From the NCBI RefSeq assembly GCF_002900095.1, contig NZ_LLKN01000002.1, forward strand, positions 1,302,001 through 1,366,000: a stretch of 64,000 nucleotides of DNA. The letters are read 5' to 3'. The translations under genes were made by a program, and so were the position numbers. The notes under the pieces were generated by a model. The model was not told where the DNA came from and did no database searches. It was given only the letters and a program-made list of their open reading frames with translations. Positions 41,580 through 52,430 of this stretch are shown here, in pieces. Numbering within the stretch: position 1 is the stretch's first letter; each line of letters begins with the position of its first letter. This DNA comes from Salegentibacter mishustinae. GTDB lineage: Bacteria > Bacteroidota > Bacteroidia > Flavobacteriales > Flavobacteriaceae.

Positions 41580-42152
41580 ATGAAAAAACTATTGAAAAAT
41601 TCGTTATTGCTAGTAGCTTTAATTACAGGAATAAATATTTATGCAGCTGATCGTGTGGAGGTTAGTGTAAAAGAAGAGCAAACTCTTATTATAGAGTTAG
41701 ATGAGGTAAGTACTATAAGTTTAAAAGACATTTCTGGCTTTATCTTATTTAAAGATAGCCCGGCATTAGATGGCAATTACAGTAAACAAATTGATTTTAG
41801 TCGAATTCCTGCCGGAACTTATTTCTTAAATACTGAAGATCTTAATGGTGTTTATACTACGGTAATTAAAAAATCTTCTAGCGGGATTAGAATTGAAGCT
41901 AAAACAGCAGCCGTAGTGTTTAAGCCTATTTATAAGGTTAACGATAAAGAGGTGAAGTTTTTCCTGACTAATCCTTCAAAAACTTATGCCAGCCTAAGAG
42001 TATACGATGCCAGTGGTGAGTTAGTTGGAGAGATGAGAGAGAAAACTTACACTATGAATAAAACACTTGACTTTTCAAAAATGCCAAAAGGTGAATATAT
42101 TTTTAAAGTAAGTGTTTCTGGCGAGGTTTTTACTGAAAAACTAGCTATTTAA
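41580..42152 (+). CDS. Exported beta-rich protein with C-terminal sorting-like repeat
   Basis: The 190-residue protein has a signal peptide (NSLLLVALITGINIYA). Two beta-sandwich-like halves follow: one around 25-110, and a C-terminal one with RVYDASGELVGEM...MPKGEYIFKVSVSGEVFTEKL. The second half resembles DUF3244 and the type A carboxy-terminal signal of the type IX secretion system, but it lacks a clear long linker. It is probably periplasmic or at the cell surface. It is divergent from the AraC regulator. Confidence 0.65.
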   Translation: MKKLLKNSLLLVALITGINIYAADRVEVSVKEEQTLIIELDEVSTISLKDISGFILFKDSPALDGNYSKQIDFSRIPAGTYFLNTEDLNGVYTTVIKKSSSGIRIEAKTAAVVFKPIYKVNDKEVKFFLTNPSKTYASLRVYDASGELVGEMREKTYTMNKTLDFSKMPKGEYIFKVSVSGEVFTEKLAI

Positions 42153-42173
42153 TTAAGCTGATTGCATTAAACA

Positions 42174-42214
42174 AAAGCAGGGATTTAAGCCATAAATTCC
42201 TGCTTTTTTTATGT
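42174..42214 (+). terminator. Terminator of the exported-protein gene
   Basis: A 13-bp stem with one G-U pair (AAAGCAGGGATTT / AAATTCCTGCTTT) and a T-run. Confidence 0.88.
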
Positions 42215-42303
42215 CTAATTTAAATGTTTGAGGAGCAGCTCAAGGTCAGGAGGTAGTGGAAGTATTCTTTTGAATGAAATAGAATTATTTTATGTTTTCT
42301 TAT
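42208..42303 (+). other. Short stretch between two terminators, possible small transcript
   Basis: This 96-base stretch lies between the terminator after 41580 and a second complete terminator at 42304. It has no ORF of note. It includes the G-rich AGGAGCAGCTCAAGGTCAGG-type segment. A second terminator without a gene in front suggests an RNA ending there. Confidence 0.25.
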
Positions 42304-42341
42304 AAAACCGAAGTACTAAGTATAAGCTTCGGTTTTTTTGT
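42304..42341 (+). terminator. Second intrinsic terminator without an upstream gene
   Basis: An AAAACCGAAG / CTTCGGTTTT stem with a 13-base loop and a T-run lies 91 bases before the PAS kinase start. Confidence 0.85.
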
Positions 42342-42431
42342 GCCAGGCTGTTAAATTATTTCAAAGATTTTAAGTATTTTCAGCCTGAAATGGAGTTTTG
42401 TATCCATAGTGAAATTCGTAATTAGCCTACA

Positions 42432-45400
42432 ATGATAAGCCCTGACCAATTAAAGGAAATATTCCAGTCTTTTCCAGACAACTGTGTGTTATTAAAACCA
42501 GATTTGCCGAGATTCAATATAATTGAGGTTAATCGTTCTTTTGAAGAAATTACCGGAATCAAAAAGGAAAAGCTTTTAGGGAGTGATCTAATAGAATTTT
42601 TTACCGGTGAGAGCGTAGGTAAGGAATTTGAAGATATACTTTCTTCCTCTTTGCAAAATGCAATGGAATCTGGAAAGCCAGATCATATTTCATCGTTTAG
42701 ATACGATCTAACCGACTCGGAGACCGGAACTTTACAGCGTAAATTCTGGGAGGCAGATAATATTCCTGTTACAAACGATAAAGGGGAAACCGACTTTATA
42801 TTGCACCGTCTTCGGGATATTACGCATACCGTTGTAGCTAAAGAAAAAGAGCAAAATTCCTTAAAAAATCTTAGAGATAATGAAAATCTATTAAAGGAAA
42901 CTCAGGAGTTAGCGCAAATAGGAAGCTGGGAATTAGATCTAGAAGAAGATAAGCTTCATTGGTGCAATATGCTTAAGAAGATTCACGAAGTTCCACATAA
43001 TTATATCCCTAAACTGGAGACTGCCATAGCTTTTTATAAATCAGATAAAGATAAAGCCATAATAAGTGATGCGGTTTCCAACGCTATTGAAACTGGAAAG
43101 GGTTTTGACCTTGAACTGGAAATAGTTACCGCTAAAAATAACGATAAGTGGATTAGGGCTACCGGAAAGGCAGAGTTAAGAAATGGAAAGTGTATTCGTC
43201 TATACGGCGCTACCCAGGATATTACTGCTCGAAAATTGGTTGAAACCAGGCTTAAGCATATAAACGATAATATTCCCGGAGTTGTATTTAGATATAAACT
43301 TAAACCTAACGGTGAGGATGAATTAATGTATGTGAGTGAAGGAGCGAAAGAGGTTTGGGGTGTTTCTGCAGATGAGGCTACTCTCGATAATAAAAGAGTA
43401 TGGGATTTATACAGTAAAGAAGATTTTGAATATGTGAACCAAACTATTATGGAGTCTGCTAAAAATTTGCAGGTCTGGTCCAAAGAATGGCGAATAAACC
43501 ACCCAGATAAAGGGATTAGGTGGAATAGAGGAATTGGAGCTCCTCAAAAACTTTCTGACGGAAGCATAGTTTGGGATTCTATAGTGCTTGATGTAACCGA
43601 AGAAAAAGTAGCTTACGAATTATTGGAGATCAATGAATCCAGGCAGAGTAGTTTGCTGGATTCGCAGACTAATTATGTGATTAGAACAGATATTTACGGA
43701 AATTATACTTATTACAATAATAAATTTAAGGAAGATTTTGGTTGGATACACGAAAAATCTGGCGTAATAGGAGATAACTGCATGGTTGCTGTAATTGAAG
43801 AAGATAGGCCTAAAGTTGAAGCTACAGCCCTAAAGTGCCTGGAAAACCCTAACGAAACCTTTCAAATAGAAATAGGGAAACCAAGACGTGATGGGAAGGT
43901 GCGCACTACAGTTTGGGATTTTGTAGCTCTTACTGATGCTGAAGGGAATCCTACAGAAATTCAATGTATAGGAATAGATATTTCAAAGAAAAAAGAGGCC
44001 GAAATTGCTTTGAATAAAGCAAAGGAACAGTACGAAGGATTGATACAGAGTATTGAAGGTGTTTTTTGGGAACTGGATATTGAAACTTTTGAATTCACTT
44101 TTGTAAGTAGGCAGGCTATAGACCTTATAGGAATTGAACCTTCCAAATGGTATAATGATCCTAAATTCTGGGAAGAACACATTCATCCTGAAGATAGGGA
44201 ATATGCCATCAATTTCTGTATGAATCAGGTTAGAGAAGAAAAAAACCACAGTTTTGAATATAGGATGCTAAAAGGGGATGGCAGTTATGTTTGGGTAAGT
44301 GATGTGGTTTCAATAGTTAAAGAAAATGGAAAGGTAAAGTGGCTTAGAGGTATAATGACCGATATTTCAAAGAGGAAACTCGCAGAAGAGCAGCTTCAGC
44401 TTAGTGAGCAACGTTTTAAAGGCCTGGTGCAGGAGGGGGGAGATCTTATTGCTTTATTAGATGAAAATGGGGATTATTTGTATGCCAGCCCTACTTCCAT
44501 TTCCGTATTGGGATATACTCCTGAGGATTTCAGTAATCGAAATGCTTTTGAGTTTGTTCACCCGGAAGATGTGGAAAGAGTTCAGGAGAAATTTGAAAAG
44601 ATTTTATTTAAGAAAAGGATAGAAATAAGTCCGTTTAGATTTAGCCATAAAAATGGTGGCTGGCGTTGGTTGGAAACTACGGTAACCAACCTTATGGACG
44701 ACCCAGCTGTAAAAGGTTTTGTTGCAAATTCCAGGGATGTTACCGAAAAATTGCGTTTTCAGGAACTGGAATACCTGGAGCGCAAAATCCTGGAAATGAA
44801 CTTTAAAAAAGGTTTAAGACTAAAGCAAATTTTGAATTTTTACCTCGAAAAATTAGAGGTTATAAATCCTAATGCTTTTTTCATTATACAGAAATTGGAA
44901 AATGGCAAATTACATAATTGGGCTTCTGGAGGCACCCCTCTAACTTTGGTTGATGCCCTGGAGGGGCGATCAATAAAGGAGGAAAATGGAATTTGTTCGT
45001 TAAGCTTTAAGGGAAAAGAATCAAATATCTTAAAAACAAAAGATGCAATAGATTCACCATTGAAAACCATAGCTTTAGAAAATAAAATTGATTGTTGTTG
45101 GTCTTTTCCTATTATAGATTCAAAAGGAGAAACGCTGGGAATATTTTCTGTTTTCTATAAAAATGATCCCTTACCAGAGAAAATCCAGGAGAAAAGAACT
45201 ATTAGGAGAACAATTGGGCTGCTACAATTAATTATAGAATTTCATCTTAATGAGATCGCCTTAAAACGAAGTAACCAGCGTTTCGAATTTGTAAATAAAG
45301 CTACCGAAGATGCTATTTATGATTGGGATGCTATAAACGATGAATTACAATGGGGAGATGGTTTTTATAAAATGTTTGGCTATGAGCGTGACGGCAAACA

Positions 45401-46775
45401 TTCTAACTTAGATAAATGGAGTTCTGGTGTGCATCCCGATGATGTTGCTGCAGTAGAACGAGATCTGGAAGCCAGCCTAAAAAATACTAATATAAATAGA
45501 TGGTTTTCTGAATATTGCTTCAGGAAAGCTGACGGAAGTTACCTTGATATTATTGAAAGCGGGTATATTATTAGGAATGAAGAGGGCGAAGCGATAAGAA
45601 TGATAGGGGTTTTACGTGATGTCACCAATATAAAAGCCTACGAGAAAGAACTTGAAAATGCGAATGAAAGATACCGTTTTGCCACAAAAGCAACCTCAGA
45701 TGCTATTTGGGACTACAATGCCGAGGATGAAAGTGTAGTTTGGGGTGCCGGTTTTGAAAATTTATTTGGTTTCAAACTCAAAAATTTAAAGCCAGACCTT
45801 AGCCCGTGGTACGAAAATATTCATCCCGATGATCGCAAAAGAATTGATGAAAGCTTTCAACAAGCAGTAAGTGATAATACTGAGATTTGGGAAGAGGAGT
45901 ATAGATTTAAAAATGTTCACGGGCAATATCTAGATGTTTTTGACCGGGGCTTTATAGTTAGGGACAAAAATGGAATAGCCAAAAGAATGGTTGGAGCAAT
46001 GCAGGATATCACCCGCAAGAAACAGTATGAAAATTCACTTGAAAAATTAAATTTAGACTTAAAAAAGCGGGCTAAAGAACTTGCAATTTCTAATGCCGAA
46101 TTAGAGCAATTCGCCTATGTGGCTTCTCACGATCTCCAGGAACCTTTAAGGATGGTAACCAGTTTTCTTACCCAATTAGAAAAGAAGTATGGTGATGTTT
46201 TAGATGAAAAAGGTTTGTTGTATATAGATTTTGCGGTAGATGGCGCAAAAAGAATGCGGCAAATTATCCTGGATCTTTTAGAGTTTTCCAGGGTAGGGAG
46301 AACCGAAGATAAATTGGAGACAGTTGATATAAATGATGTTCTGGATGATGTAAAACACCTTTATCGAAAAAAGATTTCAGATAAAAAAGTAAAAATTATA
46401 ACCGAAACCCTTCCGGTAATAGAAGCACCTAAAAGCCCGATAAGACAGGTTTTTCAGAATTTAATTAGTAACGCTATAAAATATAGTAAAGAAGGTATAA
46501 GTCCGGAAATAAACATAAAACACAACGAAACTGAAGATTTCTGGGAGTTTACTATTCAAGACAATGGGATTGGAATAGAGCAGGAATATTTTGATCGTAT
46601 TTTTGTAATATTTCAGCGCTTGCATCGCCGTGAAGAATATTCCGGTACCGGAATGGGGCTTGCAGTGACGAAAAAGATCATAGAAAATCTTGGCGGTAAA
46701 ATATGGCTGGAATCCCTGGAAGGTGAAGGGACCAAATTTCATTTTACAATTTCAAAAAGTATTGCTAAATTGTAA
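42432..46775 (+). CDS. Multi-PAS cytosolic hybrid-type histidine kinase (8 PAS, 1 GAF)
   Basis: The 1447-residue sensor has no membrane segments. It carries eight PAS-like domains: six at about 10-785, then a GAF domain (about 795-945, around YLEKLEVINPNAFFIIQKL), then two more (950-1200). PAS repeats carry IHPEDRE/HPDD signatures and PAC motifs (RGIMTDISKRK). HisKA has the phospho-accepting His in AYVASHDLQEPLRM near 1225-1240. HATPase_c (about 1330-1445) has NLISNAIKYS, DNGIGIE and GTGMGLAVT. The next gene is its probable response regulator. Confidence 0.93.
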   Translation: MISPDQLKEIFQSFPDNCVLLKPDLPRFNIIEVNRSFEEITGIKKEKLLGSDLIEFFTGESVGKEFEDILSSSLQNAMESGKPDHISSFRYDLTDSETGTLQRKFWEADNIPVTNDKGETDFILHRLRDITHTVVAKEKEQNSLKNLRDNENLLKETQELAQIGSWELDLEEDKLHWCNMLKKIHEVPHNYIPKLETAIAFYKSDKDKAIISDAVSNAIETGKGFDLELEIVTAKNNDKWIRATGKAELRNGKCIRLYGATQDITARKLVETRLKHINDNIPGVVFRYKLKPNGEDELMYVSEGAKEVWGVSADEATLDNKRVWDLYSKEDFEYVNQTIMESAKNLQVWSKEWRINHPDKGIRWNRGIGAPQKLSDGSIVWDSIVLDVTEEKVAYELLEINESRQSSLLDSQTNYVIRTDIYGNYTYYNNKFKEDFGWIHEKSGVIGDNCMVAVIEEDRPKVEATALKCLENPNETFQIEIGKPRRDGKVRTTVWDFVALTDAEGNPTEIQCIGIDISKKKEAEIALNKAKEQYEGLIQSIEGVFWELDIETFEFTFVSRQAIDLIGIEPSKWYNDPKFWEEHIHPEDREYAINFCMNQVREEKNHSFEYRMLKGDGSYVWVSDVVSIVKENGKVKWLRGIMTDISKRKLAEEQLQLSEQRFKGLVQEGGDLIALLDENGDYLYASPTSISVLGYTPEDFSNRNAFEFVHPEDVERVQEKFEKILFKKRIEISPFRFSHKNGGWRWLETTVTNLMDDPAVKGFVANSRDVTEKLRFQELEYLERKILEMNFKKGLRLKQILNFYLEKLEVINPNAFFIIQKLENGKLHNWASGGTPLTLVDALEGRSIKEENGICSLSFKGKESNILKTKDAIDSPLKTIALENKIDCCWSFPIIDSKGETLGIFSVFYKNDPLPEKIQEKRTIRRTIGLLQLIIEFHLNEIALKRSNQRFEFVNKATEDAIYDWDAINDELQWGDGFYKMFGYERDGKHSNLDKWSSGVHPDDVAAVERDLEASLKNTNINRWFSEYCFRKADGSYLDIIESGYIIRNEEGEAIRMIGVLRDVTNIKAYEKELENANERYRFATKATSDAIWDYNAEDESVVWGAGFENLFGFKLKNLKPDLSPWYENIHPDDRKRIDESFQQAVSDNTEIWEEEYRFKNVHGQYLDVFDRGFIVRDKNGIAKRMVGAMQDITRKKQYENSLEKLNLDLKKRAKELAISNAELEQFAYVASHDLQEPLRMVTSFLTQLEKKYGDVLDEKGLLYIDFAVDGAKRMRQIILDLLEFSRVGRTEDKLETVDINDVLDDVKHLYRKKISDKKVKIITETLPVIEAPKSPIRQVFQNLISNAIKYSKEGISPEINIKHNETEDFWEFTIQDNGIGIEQEYFDRIFVIFQRLHRREEYSGTGMGLAVTKKIIENLGGKIWLESLEGEGTKFHFTISKSIAKL

Positions 46776-46888
46776 TATAATTCTTACATTTTAACTCTTA
46801 TTGTTAATTAAAGTAATAAGGATTTTGGTTAAGCATTATTAATATCCTTATATTATACTATTAAAATTTTTAAAAGAATTTTATTGCT

Positions 46889-47317
46889 ATGGAATCTATA
46901 CATATACTTTTAGTTGAAGATAATGAAGGAGATATAATCTTAACTACAGAGGCTCTTGAAGAAGGTAGAATTCTCAACAAGTTAAGTGTGGTTAGAGATG
47001 GAAGGGAAGCCGTAGATTTTTTAAATAAAGATGGAGCTTTTAAAAAAGCACTTACTCCAGATCTGATTCTATTAGACGTGAATCTTCCAAAAATGAATGG
47101 GCACGAAGTATTAAAATATATAAAGCAACACGAGAAATTAAAAAAGATACCGGTAATAATGCTTACCACTTCCTCATCCCAGGAAGACATTGATAACTCG
47201 TATCAAAATTATGCCAACTGTTATATCACAAAACCTATAGAAGTTGGCGATTTTATGAAAGCCATTAATCAAATTGAAGAGTTTTGGGTAAATTTGGTAA
47301 AACTTCCTTCTAAATAG
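46889..47317 (+). CDS. Response regulator, Rcp1-type (CheY-like, no output domain)
   Basis: The 142-residue receiver has the acidic pair E10-D11, the phospho-accepting D63 in LILLDVNLPKMNG, Thr/Ser in LTTSSSQ and Lys in YITKPI. It has no DNA-binding domain, as in the phytochrome-partner Rcp1 family, so it probably acts by protein-protein contact. It starts 113 bases after the PAS kinase on the same strand and is its natural partner. Confidence 0.93.
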   Translation: MESIHILLVEDNEGDIILTTEALEEGRILNKLSVVRDGREAVDFLNKDGAFKKALTPDLILLDVNLPKMNGHEVLKYIKQHEKLKKIPVIMLTTSSSQEDIDNSYQNYANCYITKPIEVGDFMKAINQIEEFWVNLVKLPSK

Positions 47318-47440
47318 TTATTTTCCCTTAAAATTATAATTAACATTAAATTTTAAATCTTTGTTAATTAAAATAGTCCAGCTTTGTTTTAACTTTTTGG
47401 GCTATGCCTTATATTAGCGCCACAACTCCATGAACTACTT

Positions 47441-49303
47441 ATGAGCCAGGAAACGAAGTATACTGAAGATAATATACGGTCTTTAGACTGGAAAGAACAT
47501 ATTAGAATGCGTCCCGGAATGTACATTGGTAAGCTGGGAGACGGCTCCAGTGCTGATGATGGGATTTATATTCTCCTAAAAGAAGTACTGGATAACAGTA
47601 TTGATGAATTTGTAATGGGATCTGGCAAAACCATTGAGATCTCGGTGCAAAATCAGCGTGTGATTGTTCGGGATTATGGTCGTGGTATTCCTTTAGGAAA
47701 AGTAGTTGATGTAGTTTCAAAAATGAATACGGGCGGGAAATACGATACCCGTGCCTTTAAGAAATCGGTTGGACTTAATGGAGTTGGTACTAAAGCCGTA
47801 AATGCACTTTCTTCATATTTTAGAGTTGAATCTTCCAGAGATGGGAAATCTCACGCTGCCGAATTTGAGCAGGGAGAATTAAAGGATGAAGAACATCTTG
47901 ATGAAACTTCCCGTCGTCGCGGAACCAAGGTTACCTTTGTTCCCGATGAGGTTATTTTTAAGAATTTCAAGTTCAGAAATGAGTATATAGAAAAAATGCT
48001 GAAAAATTATGTGTACCTGAATCCAGGGTTAACCATAATTTTTAACGGCGAAAAATTCTATTCAGAAAACGGACTTAAAGACCTTTTAAAAGATAGTATT
48101 CACGAAGATGAGCGTTTATATGAAATTATTCATATGCGCGGTGAGGATATTGAAGTTGCATTAACACATAGTAAAGCCCAATATAGTGAAGAATATCATT
48201 CTTTTGTGAATGGGCAAAATACTTCCCAGGGAGGAACACACCTGGCGGCTTTTAGAGAGGCAATAGTTAAAACGGTACGCGAGTTCTACGGAAAAAATTA
48301 CGATGCCAGCGATATTAGAAAATCTATAGTATCGGCAATTAGTATTAAAGTAATGGAGCCTGTTTTTGAAAGTCAGACTAAAACAAAACTGGGTTCTACA
48401 GATATGGGTGGGAAAATGCCCACCGTACGGACATACATTAACGATTTTCTAAAAACACAGCTGGATAATTACCTGCACAAAAACCAGGAAACTGCCGATA
48501 GGCTTCAGCGTAAAATTTTACAGGCCGAAAGGGAGCGTAAAGATCTTTCGGGAATTAGAAAACTTGCAAAGGATAGGGCTAAAAAAGCCAGTCTTCACAA
48601 TAAAAAATTACGTGATTGCCGTATTCATCTTGGAGACAGTAAGAAAGAACGCTATTTAGAAACTACTTTATTTATTACCGAGGGAGATTCGGCGAGTGGT
48701 TCTATTACCAAATCTCGTGATGTCAATACTCAAGCGGTTTTCAGTTTAAAAGGGAAACCTTTAAACAGTTATGGTTTAAGTAAAAAGATTGTTTACGAAA
48801 ATGAAGAATTCAATTTATTGCAAGCCGCACTTAATATTGAAGAATCTTTAGAAGATCTTAGATATAATAATATTGTAATTGCAACTGATGCCGATGTAGA
48901 TGGAATGCATATTCGTCTTTTGTTGATTACATTTTTTCTCCAGTTTTTTCCCGAATTAATCAAGGAAAATCATCTTTATATCCTGCAAACTCCGTTGTTT
49001 AGAGTTCGTAATAAGAAAGAAACTATTTATTGTTATAGTGAACAGGAACGTAAAAATGCGGTAGAAAAATTAACCGGAAAAGCAGAAATTACTCGATTTA
49101 AAGGTTTAGGGGAAATTTCACCAGATGAATTTCAGCATTTTATTGGTGAAGATATTCGATTAGATCCAGTGATGCTGGACAAAGAAAAGTCTATAGACGA
49201 AATGCTTAATTTCTATATGGGTAAAAATACGCCAGACAGGCAGGAATTTATTATCGACAATCTTAAAGTTGAACTTGACCTTATTGAAGAGTTGGGCTTA
49301 TGA
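47441..49303 (+). CDS. parE: DNA topoisomerase IV subunit B
   Basis: The 620-residue ATPase subunit has the GHKL fold with [20 protein letters not shown] and [10 protein letters not shown] near the ATP lid, and [13 protein letters not shown]. The TOPRIM part has [10 protein letters not shown] and [10 protein letters not shown]. The type II topoisomerase separates linked daughter chromosomes. It is ParE rather than GyrB because its partner encodes the ParC-type subunit two genes later and its length is about 620. It overlaps the next gene by 4 bases. Confidence 0.93.
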   Translation: MSQETKYTEDNIRSLDWKEHIRMRPGMYIGKLGDGSSADDGIYILLKEVLDNSIDEFVMGSGKTIEISVQNQRVIVRDYGRGIPLGKVVDVVSKMNTGGKYDTRAFKKSVGLNGVGTKAVNALSSYFRVESSRDGKSHAAEFEQGELKDEEHLDETSRRRGTKVTFVPDEVIFKNFKFRNEYIEKMLKNYVYLNPGLTIIFNGEKFYSENGLKDLLKDSIHEDERLYEIIHMRGEDIEVALTHSKAQYSEEYHSFVNGQNTSQGGTHLAAFREAIVKTVREFYGKNYDASDIRKSIVSAISIKVMEPVFESQTKTKLGSTDMGGKMPTVRTYINDFLKTQLDNYLHKNQETADRLQRKILQAERERKDLSGIRKLAKDRAKKASLHNKKLRDCRIHLGDSKKERYLETTLFITEGDSASGSITKSRDVNTQAVFSLKGKPLNSYGLSKKIVYENEEFNLLQAALNIEESLEDLRYNNIVIATDADVDGMHIRLLLITFFLQFFPELIKENHLYILQTPLFRVRNKKETIYCYSEQERKNAVEKLTGKAEITRFKGLGEISPDEFQHFIGEDIRLDPVMLDKEKSIDEMLNFYMGKNTPDRQEFIIDNLKVELDLIEELGL

Positions 49304-49782
49304 GATTCACCAATAGAAATGAAGTAAAAATAGTTCCTTCAATGTACATCGTTTTGGTGGCGATATTTGTCACCAATATTTTTGTGAATATTGAGCTAAT
49401 GAGTAGCGAAGAACCGGTAAGGTTCAGTCATTATGTACCAAATATTGTGGTGCTTATACTTGGTTTTTATGTGCATAAAATAGGTCAGAGTTTTGACTTT
49501 GACAGCGATGGTGAAACCCTAAATCTAAAGAATAACGGTGTTTTCTTTTCAAAATTTATGGAATACCGGGTAAAGAAGGCAGAATTTCCCAAGCGTAAGT
49601 TGGGTAAATTTAGATTTAGTGATTACTTTTTTTATTCCGCAGTAACAATTTATATAAGTTCGCGCAGAAGACGCGGTTACAAAAAATATACTTTTAATAC
49701 TACTTTTCTCAGCCGTAAAAAGAAGCGTGGCATGATAGCTTCTATGCAGAAAATAGTGGAAAATCAAAAAACTACAGCTTAA
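49300..49782 (+). CDS. Two-segment membrane protein encoded between parE and parC
   Basis: The 160-residue protein has two N-terminal membrane helices (about 13-32 and 45-60), then a cytosolic basic beta-rich domain with R/K patches ([21 protein letters not shown]). The family is not recognised. It overlaps both neighbours (ATGA with parE, TAATG with parC), so the three are translationally coupled. The basic domain could touch DNA or the membrane surface. Function is unknown. Confidence 0.7.
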   Translation: MRFTNRNEVKIVPSMYIVLVAIFVTNIFVNIELMSSEEPVRFSHYVPNIVVLILGFYVHKIGQSFDFDSDGETLNLKNNGVFFSKFMEYRVKKAEFPKRKLGKFRFSDYFFYSAVTIYISSRRRRGYKKYTFNTTFLSRKKKRGMIASMQKIVENQKTTA

Positions 49783-52430
49783 TGGAAGAAAACCAGGAAG
49801 AAGCTAAGGATGAACATTTAGAACAACCAAAAGAAGAGCTTATAAAAGTAACCGGAATGTATAAAGACTGGTTTCTTGACTATGCATCTTATGTGATTCT
49901 GGAGCGTGCGGTACCTGCCATGGAAGATGGTTTCAAACCGGTGCAGCGCCGTATCATGCATTCTATGAAAGATCTGGACGATGGCCGTTACAATAAAGTA
50001 GCAAATATCGTAGGGCATACCATGCAGTATCACCCACACGGCGATGCCAGTATTGGTGATGCAATGGTACAAATGGGCCAGAAAGATATTCTCATCGATA
50101 CCCAGGGAAACTGGGGAAATATTTTAACCGGAGACCGATCTGCCGCGCCAAGATATATTGAAGCCCGTTTATCTAAATTCGCGCTGGAAGTCTTATTTAA
50201 TCCGAAATTAACTGAGTGGCAACTTTCTTATGATGGGAGAAAAAAAGAGCCTGTAAACTTACCGGTTAAATTTCCTATGTTGCTTGCTCAGGGAGCCGAA
50301 GGTATTGCTGTAGGTTTGAGTACTCGTGTACTTCCACATAATTTTAATGAACTTATAGATGCTTCTATAAAACATTTAAAAGGAAAAAAATTCACTTTAT
50401 TCCCCGATTTTCCTACGGGTGGAATTGCTGATATTTCAAATTATAATGATGGAATGCGGGGAGGTCGTGTAAGAGTGCGGGCTAAAATTAGCCAGTATGA
50501 TAAAAATACCCTGGCAATTACCGAAATCCCCTATGGAACCACAACTACCTCGCTAATAGATTCTATTCTAAAAGCGAACGATAAGGGCAAGATTAAGGTC
50601 AAGAAGATTGAGGATAATACCGCTGCCGAAGTTGAGATACTTATTCATTTGCCAAATAATATTTCTCCAGATAGAACTATAGATGCGCTGTACGCATTTA
50701 CCTATTGCGAGAATTCTATCGCACCGCTAGGCTGTGTAATTATTGATAATAAGCCTATTTTCCTTGGTGTTTCAGAAATATTAAGAAGCTCTACAGATCA
50801 TACCCTTCATTTGCTGAAAAGGGAATTGGAGATCACGCTTGACGAATTGGAAGAGCAATGGCATTTTTCATCTTTAGAGCGAATTTTTATTGAAAAACGA
50901 ATCTACCGTGAGATAGAAGAGGAAGAAACCTGGGATGGCGTGATCAATGCCATAGATGAAGGTTTAAAACCACATATAAAACACCTGAAGCGTGCCGTAA
51001 CCCGCGAAGATATTACCAGGCTTACCGAAATTAGGATCAAAAGAATTTCGAAATTCGATTTAGATAAGGCGCAACAAAAAATTGAGTCTTTAGAAGATGA
51101 GATCGCCAATGTGAAGCATCATTTAGATCATTTGGTAGATTATGCCGTTGCCTATTTTACTAAACTGAAGAAAGATTACGGGCAGGAGAAAGATCGAAAA
51201 ACCGAGCTTCGTATTTTTGATGATATAGAAGCAACCAAGGTCGTAATTAGAAACTCAAAACTTTATGTAAACCGTAAAGAAGGTTTTATTGGTACTGCAC
51301 TTAAGAAAGACGAGTATGTCACCGATTGTAGTGATATAGACGATATTATTTGCTTTACTGCAGATGGTAAAATGATGGTCACCAAGGTAGATACTAAAAC
51401 CTTTATTGGAAAAGATATTATTCACGTCGCTATCTTTAAGAAAAAAGATAAACGAACCATTTATAATATGATTTATCGCGATGGTAAAGGCGGAGCATCG
51501 TATATAAAAAGATTTTCGGTGACCTCGGTAACCCGCGATAGGGAATACGATTTAACCCAGGGTAAAAAAGATTCAAAAGTGCATTACTTTACAGCAAATC
51601 CTAATGGGGAAGCTGAAGTAGTGACTATTTTCCTAAGACAGGTTGGGAGCATTAAAAAACTAAAATTTGATGTTGACTTTGCCGATATGCTTATTAAGGG
51701 CAGAAATGTAAAAGGAAATATTGTTACTAAATACGCTGTAAAACGCGTAGAGCTAAAAGAAGAAGGTGTTTCTACCTTAAAGCCAAGAAGAATCTGGTTT
51801 GATGAAACGGTAAAAAGATTGAATGTTGATGAACGCGGAGAACTTCTTGGAGAATTTAGGGGAGAAGATCGCATTTTGATCGTTACCCAGGACGGAACTG
51901 CAAAAACCATAATCCCTGAACTTACTACCCGTTTTGATGAAGAAATGGTAGTATTGGAAAAATGGGTGCCGAAAAAACCAATTTCAGCAATTTACTGGGA
52001 GCCAGAAAAAGAGCGTTTTTATGTAAAACGTTTTTTAATAGAAAATCCGGATAAGGAGGAAAAATTTATCAGCGAACATGAAAACTCCTATTTAGAACTG
52101 GTTTCTACCGATTATTACCCGCAAGCGGAAATTGTATTCTCAAAACAACGTGGTAAAGAACAGCGTCCTAACGAAGAAGTTAATATTGAAGAATTCATTT
52201 CGGTAAAAGGTATTAAGGCTCTTGGAAACCAATTAACTACAGATAAGGTTAAACAGATAAATCCGTTAGAACCTTTACCCTACGAAGAGGAAGACGAAAC
52301 ACCTGCAGAAGATATTGAGGTGGTAGATGATGAAGCGGTTTCGGATGAAAAGAATAAGTTAAATATCGTTGGTAAAAAGGAAGATAAAGCTGACTCTTCT
52401 GAAAGCCAGGGGACATTATTTGATGAGTAA
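49782..52430 (+). CDS. parC: DNA topoisomerase IV subunit A
   Basis: The 882-residue subunit has a breakage-reunion domain with the active-site Y125 in SAAPRYIEARL and the quinolone-resistance region HPHGDASIGDAM (85-96). The Ser that binds quinolones in E. coli GyrA/ParC (HPHGDS) is Ala here. The C-terminal part has the coiled-coil tower and beta-pinwheel-like repeats (KLYVNRKEGFIG, FTADGKMMVTKV). The end is acidic (about 830-882). It works with ParE. The mscL ATG follows the stop directly. Confidence 0.94.
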   Translation: MEENQEEAKDEHLEQPKEELIKVTGMYKDWFLDYASYVILERAVPAMEDGFKPVQRRIMHSMKDLDDGRYNKVANIVGHTMQYHPHGDASIGDAMVQMGQKDILIDTQGNWGNILTGDRSAAPRYIEARLSKFALEVLFNPKLTEWQLSYDGRKKEPVNLPVKFPMLLAQGAEGIAVGLSTRVLPHNFNELIDASIKHLKGKKFTLFPDFPTGGIADISNYNDGMRGGRVRVRAKISQYDKNTLAITEIPYGTTTTSLIDSILKANDKGKIKVKKIEDNTAAEVEILIHLPNNISPDRTIDALYAFTYCENSIAPLGCVIIDNKPIFLGVSEILRSSTDHTLHLLKRELEITLDELEEQWHFSSLERIFIEKRIYREIEEEETWDGVINAIDEGLKPHIKHLKRAVTREDITRLTEIRIKRISKFDLDKAQQKIESLEDEIANVKHHLDHLVDYAVAYFTKLKKDYGQEKDRKTELRIFDDIEATKVVIRNSKLYVNRKEGFIGTALKKDEYVTDCSDIDDIICFTADGKMMVTKVDTKTFIGKDIIHVAIFKKKDKRTIYNMIYRDGKGGASYIKRFSVTSVTRDREYDLTQGKKDSKVHYFTANPNGEAEVVTIFLRQVGSIKKLKFDVDFADMLIKGRNVKGNIVTKYAVKRVELKEEGVSTLKPRRIWFDETVKRLNVDERGELLGEFRGEDRILIVTQDGTAKTIIPELTTRFDEEMVVLEKWVPKKPISAIYWEPEKERFYVKRFLIENPDKEEKFISEHENSYLELVSTDYYPQAEIVFSKQRGKEQRPNEEVNIEEFISVKGIKALGNQLTTDKVKQINPLEPLPYEEEDETPAEDIEVVDDEAVSDEKNKLNIVGKKEDKADSSESQGTLFDE

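Noticed and set aside
43034-43483. Minus-strand ORF of 149 codons inside the PAS kinase
   Set aside because: Antisense shadow of coding sequence; no leader, promoter or recognisable product.
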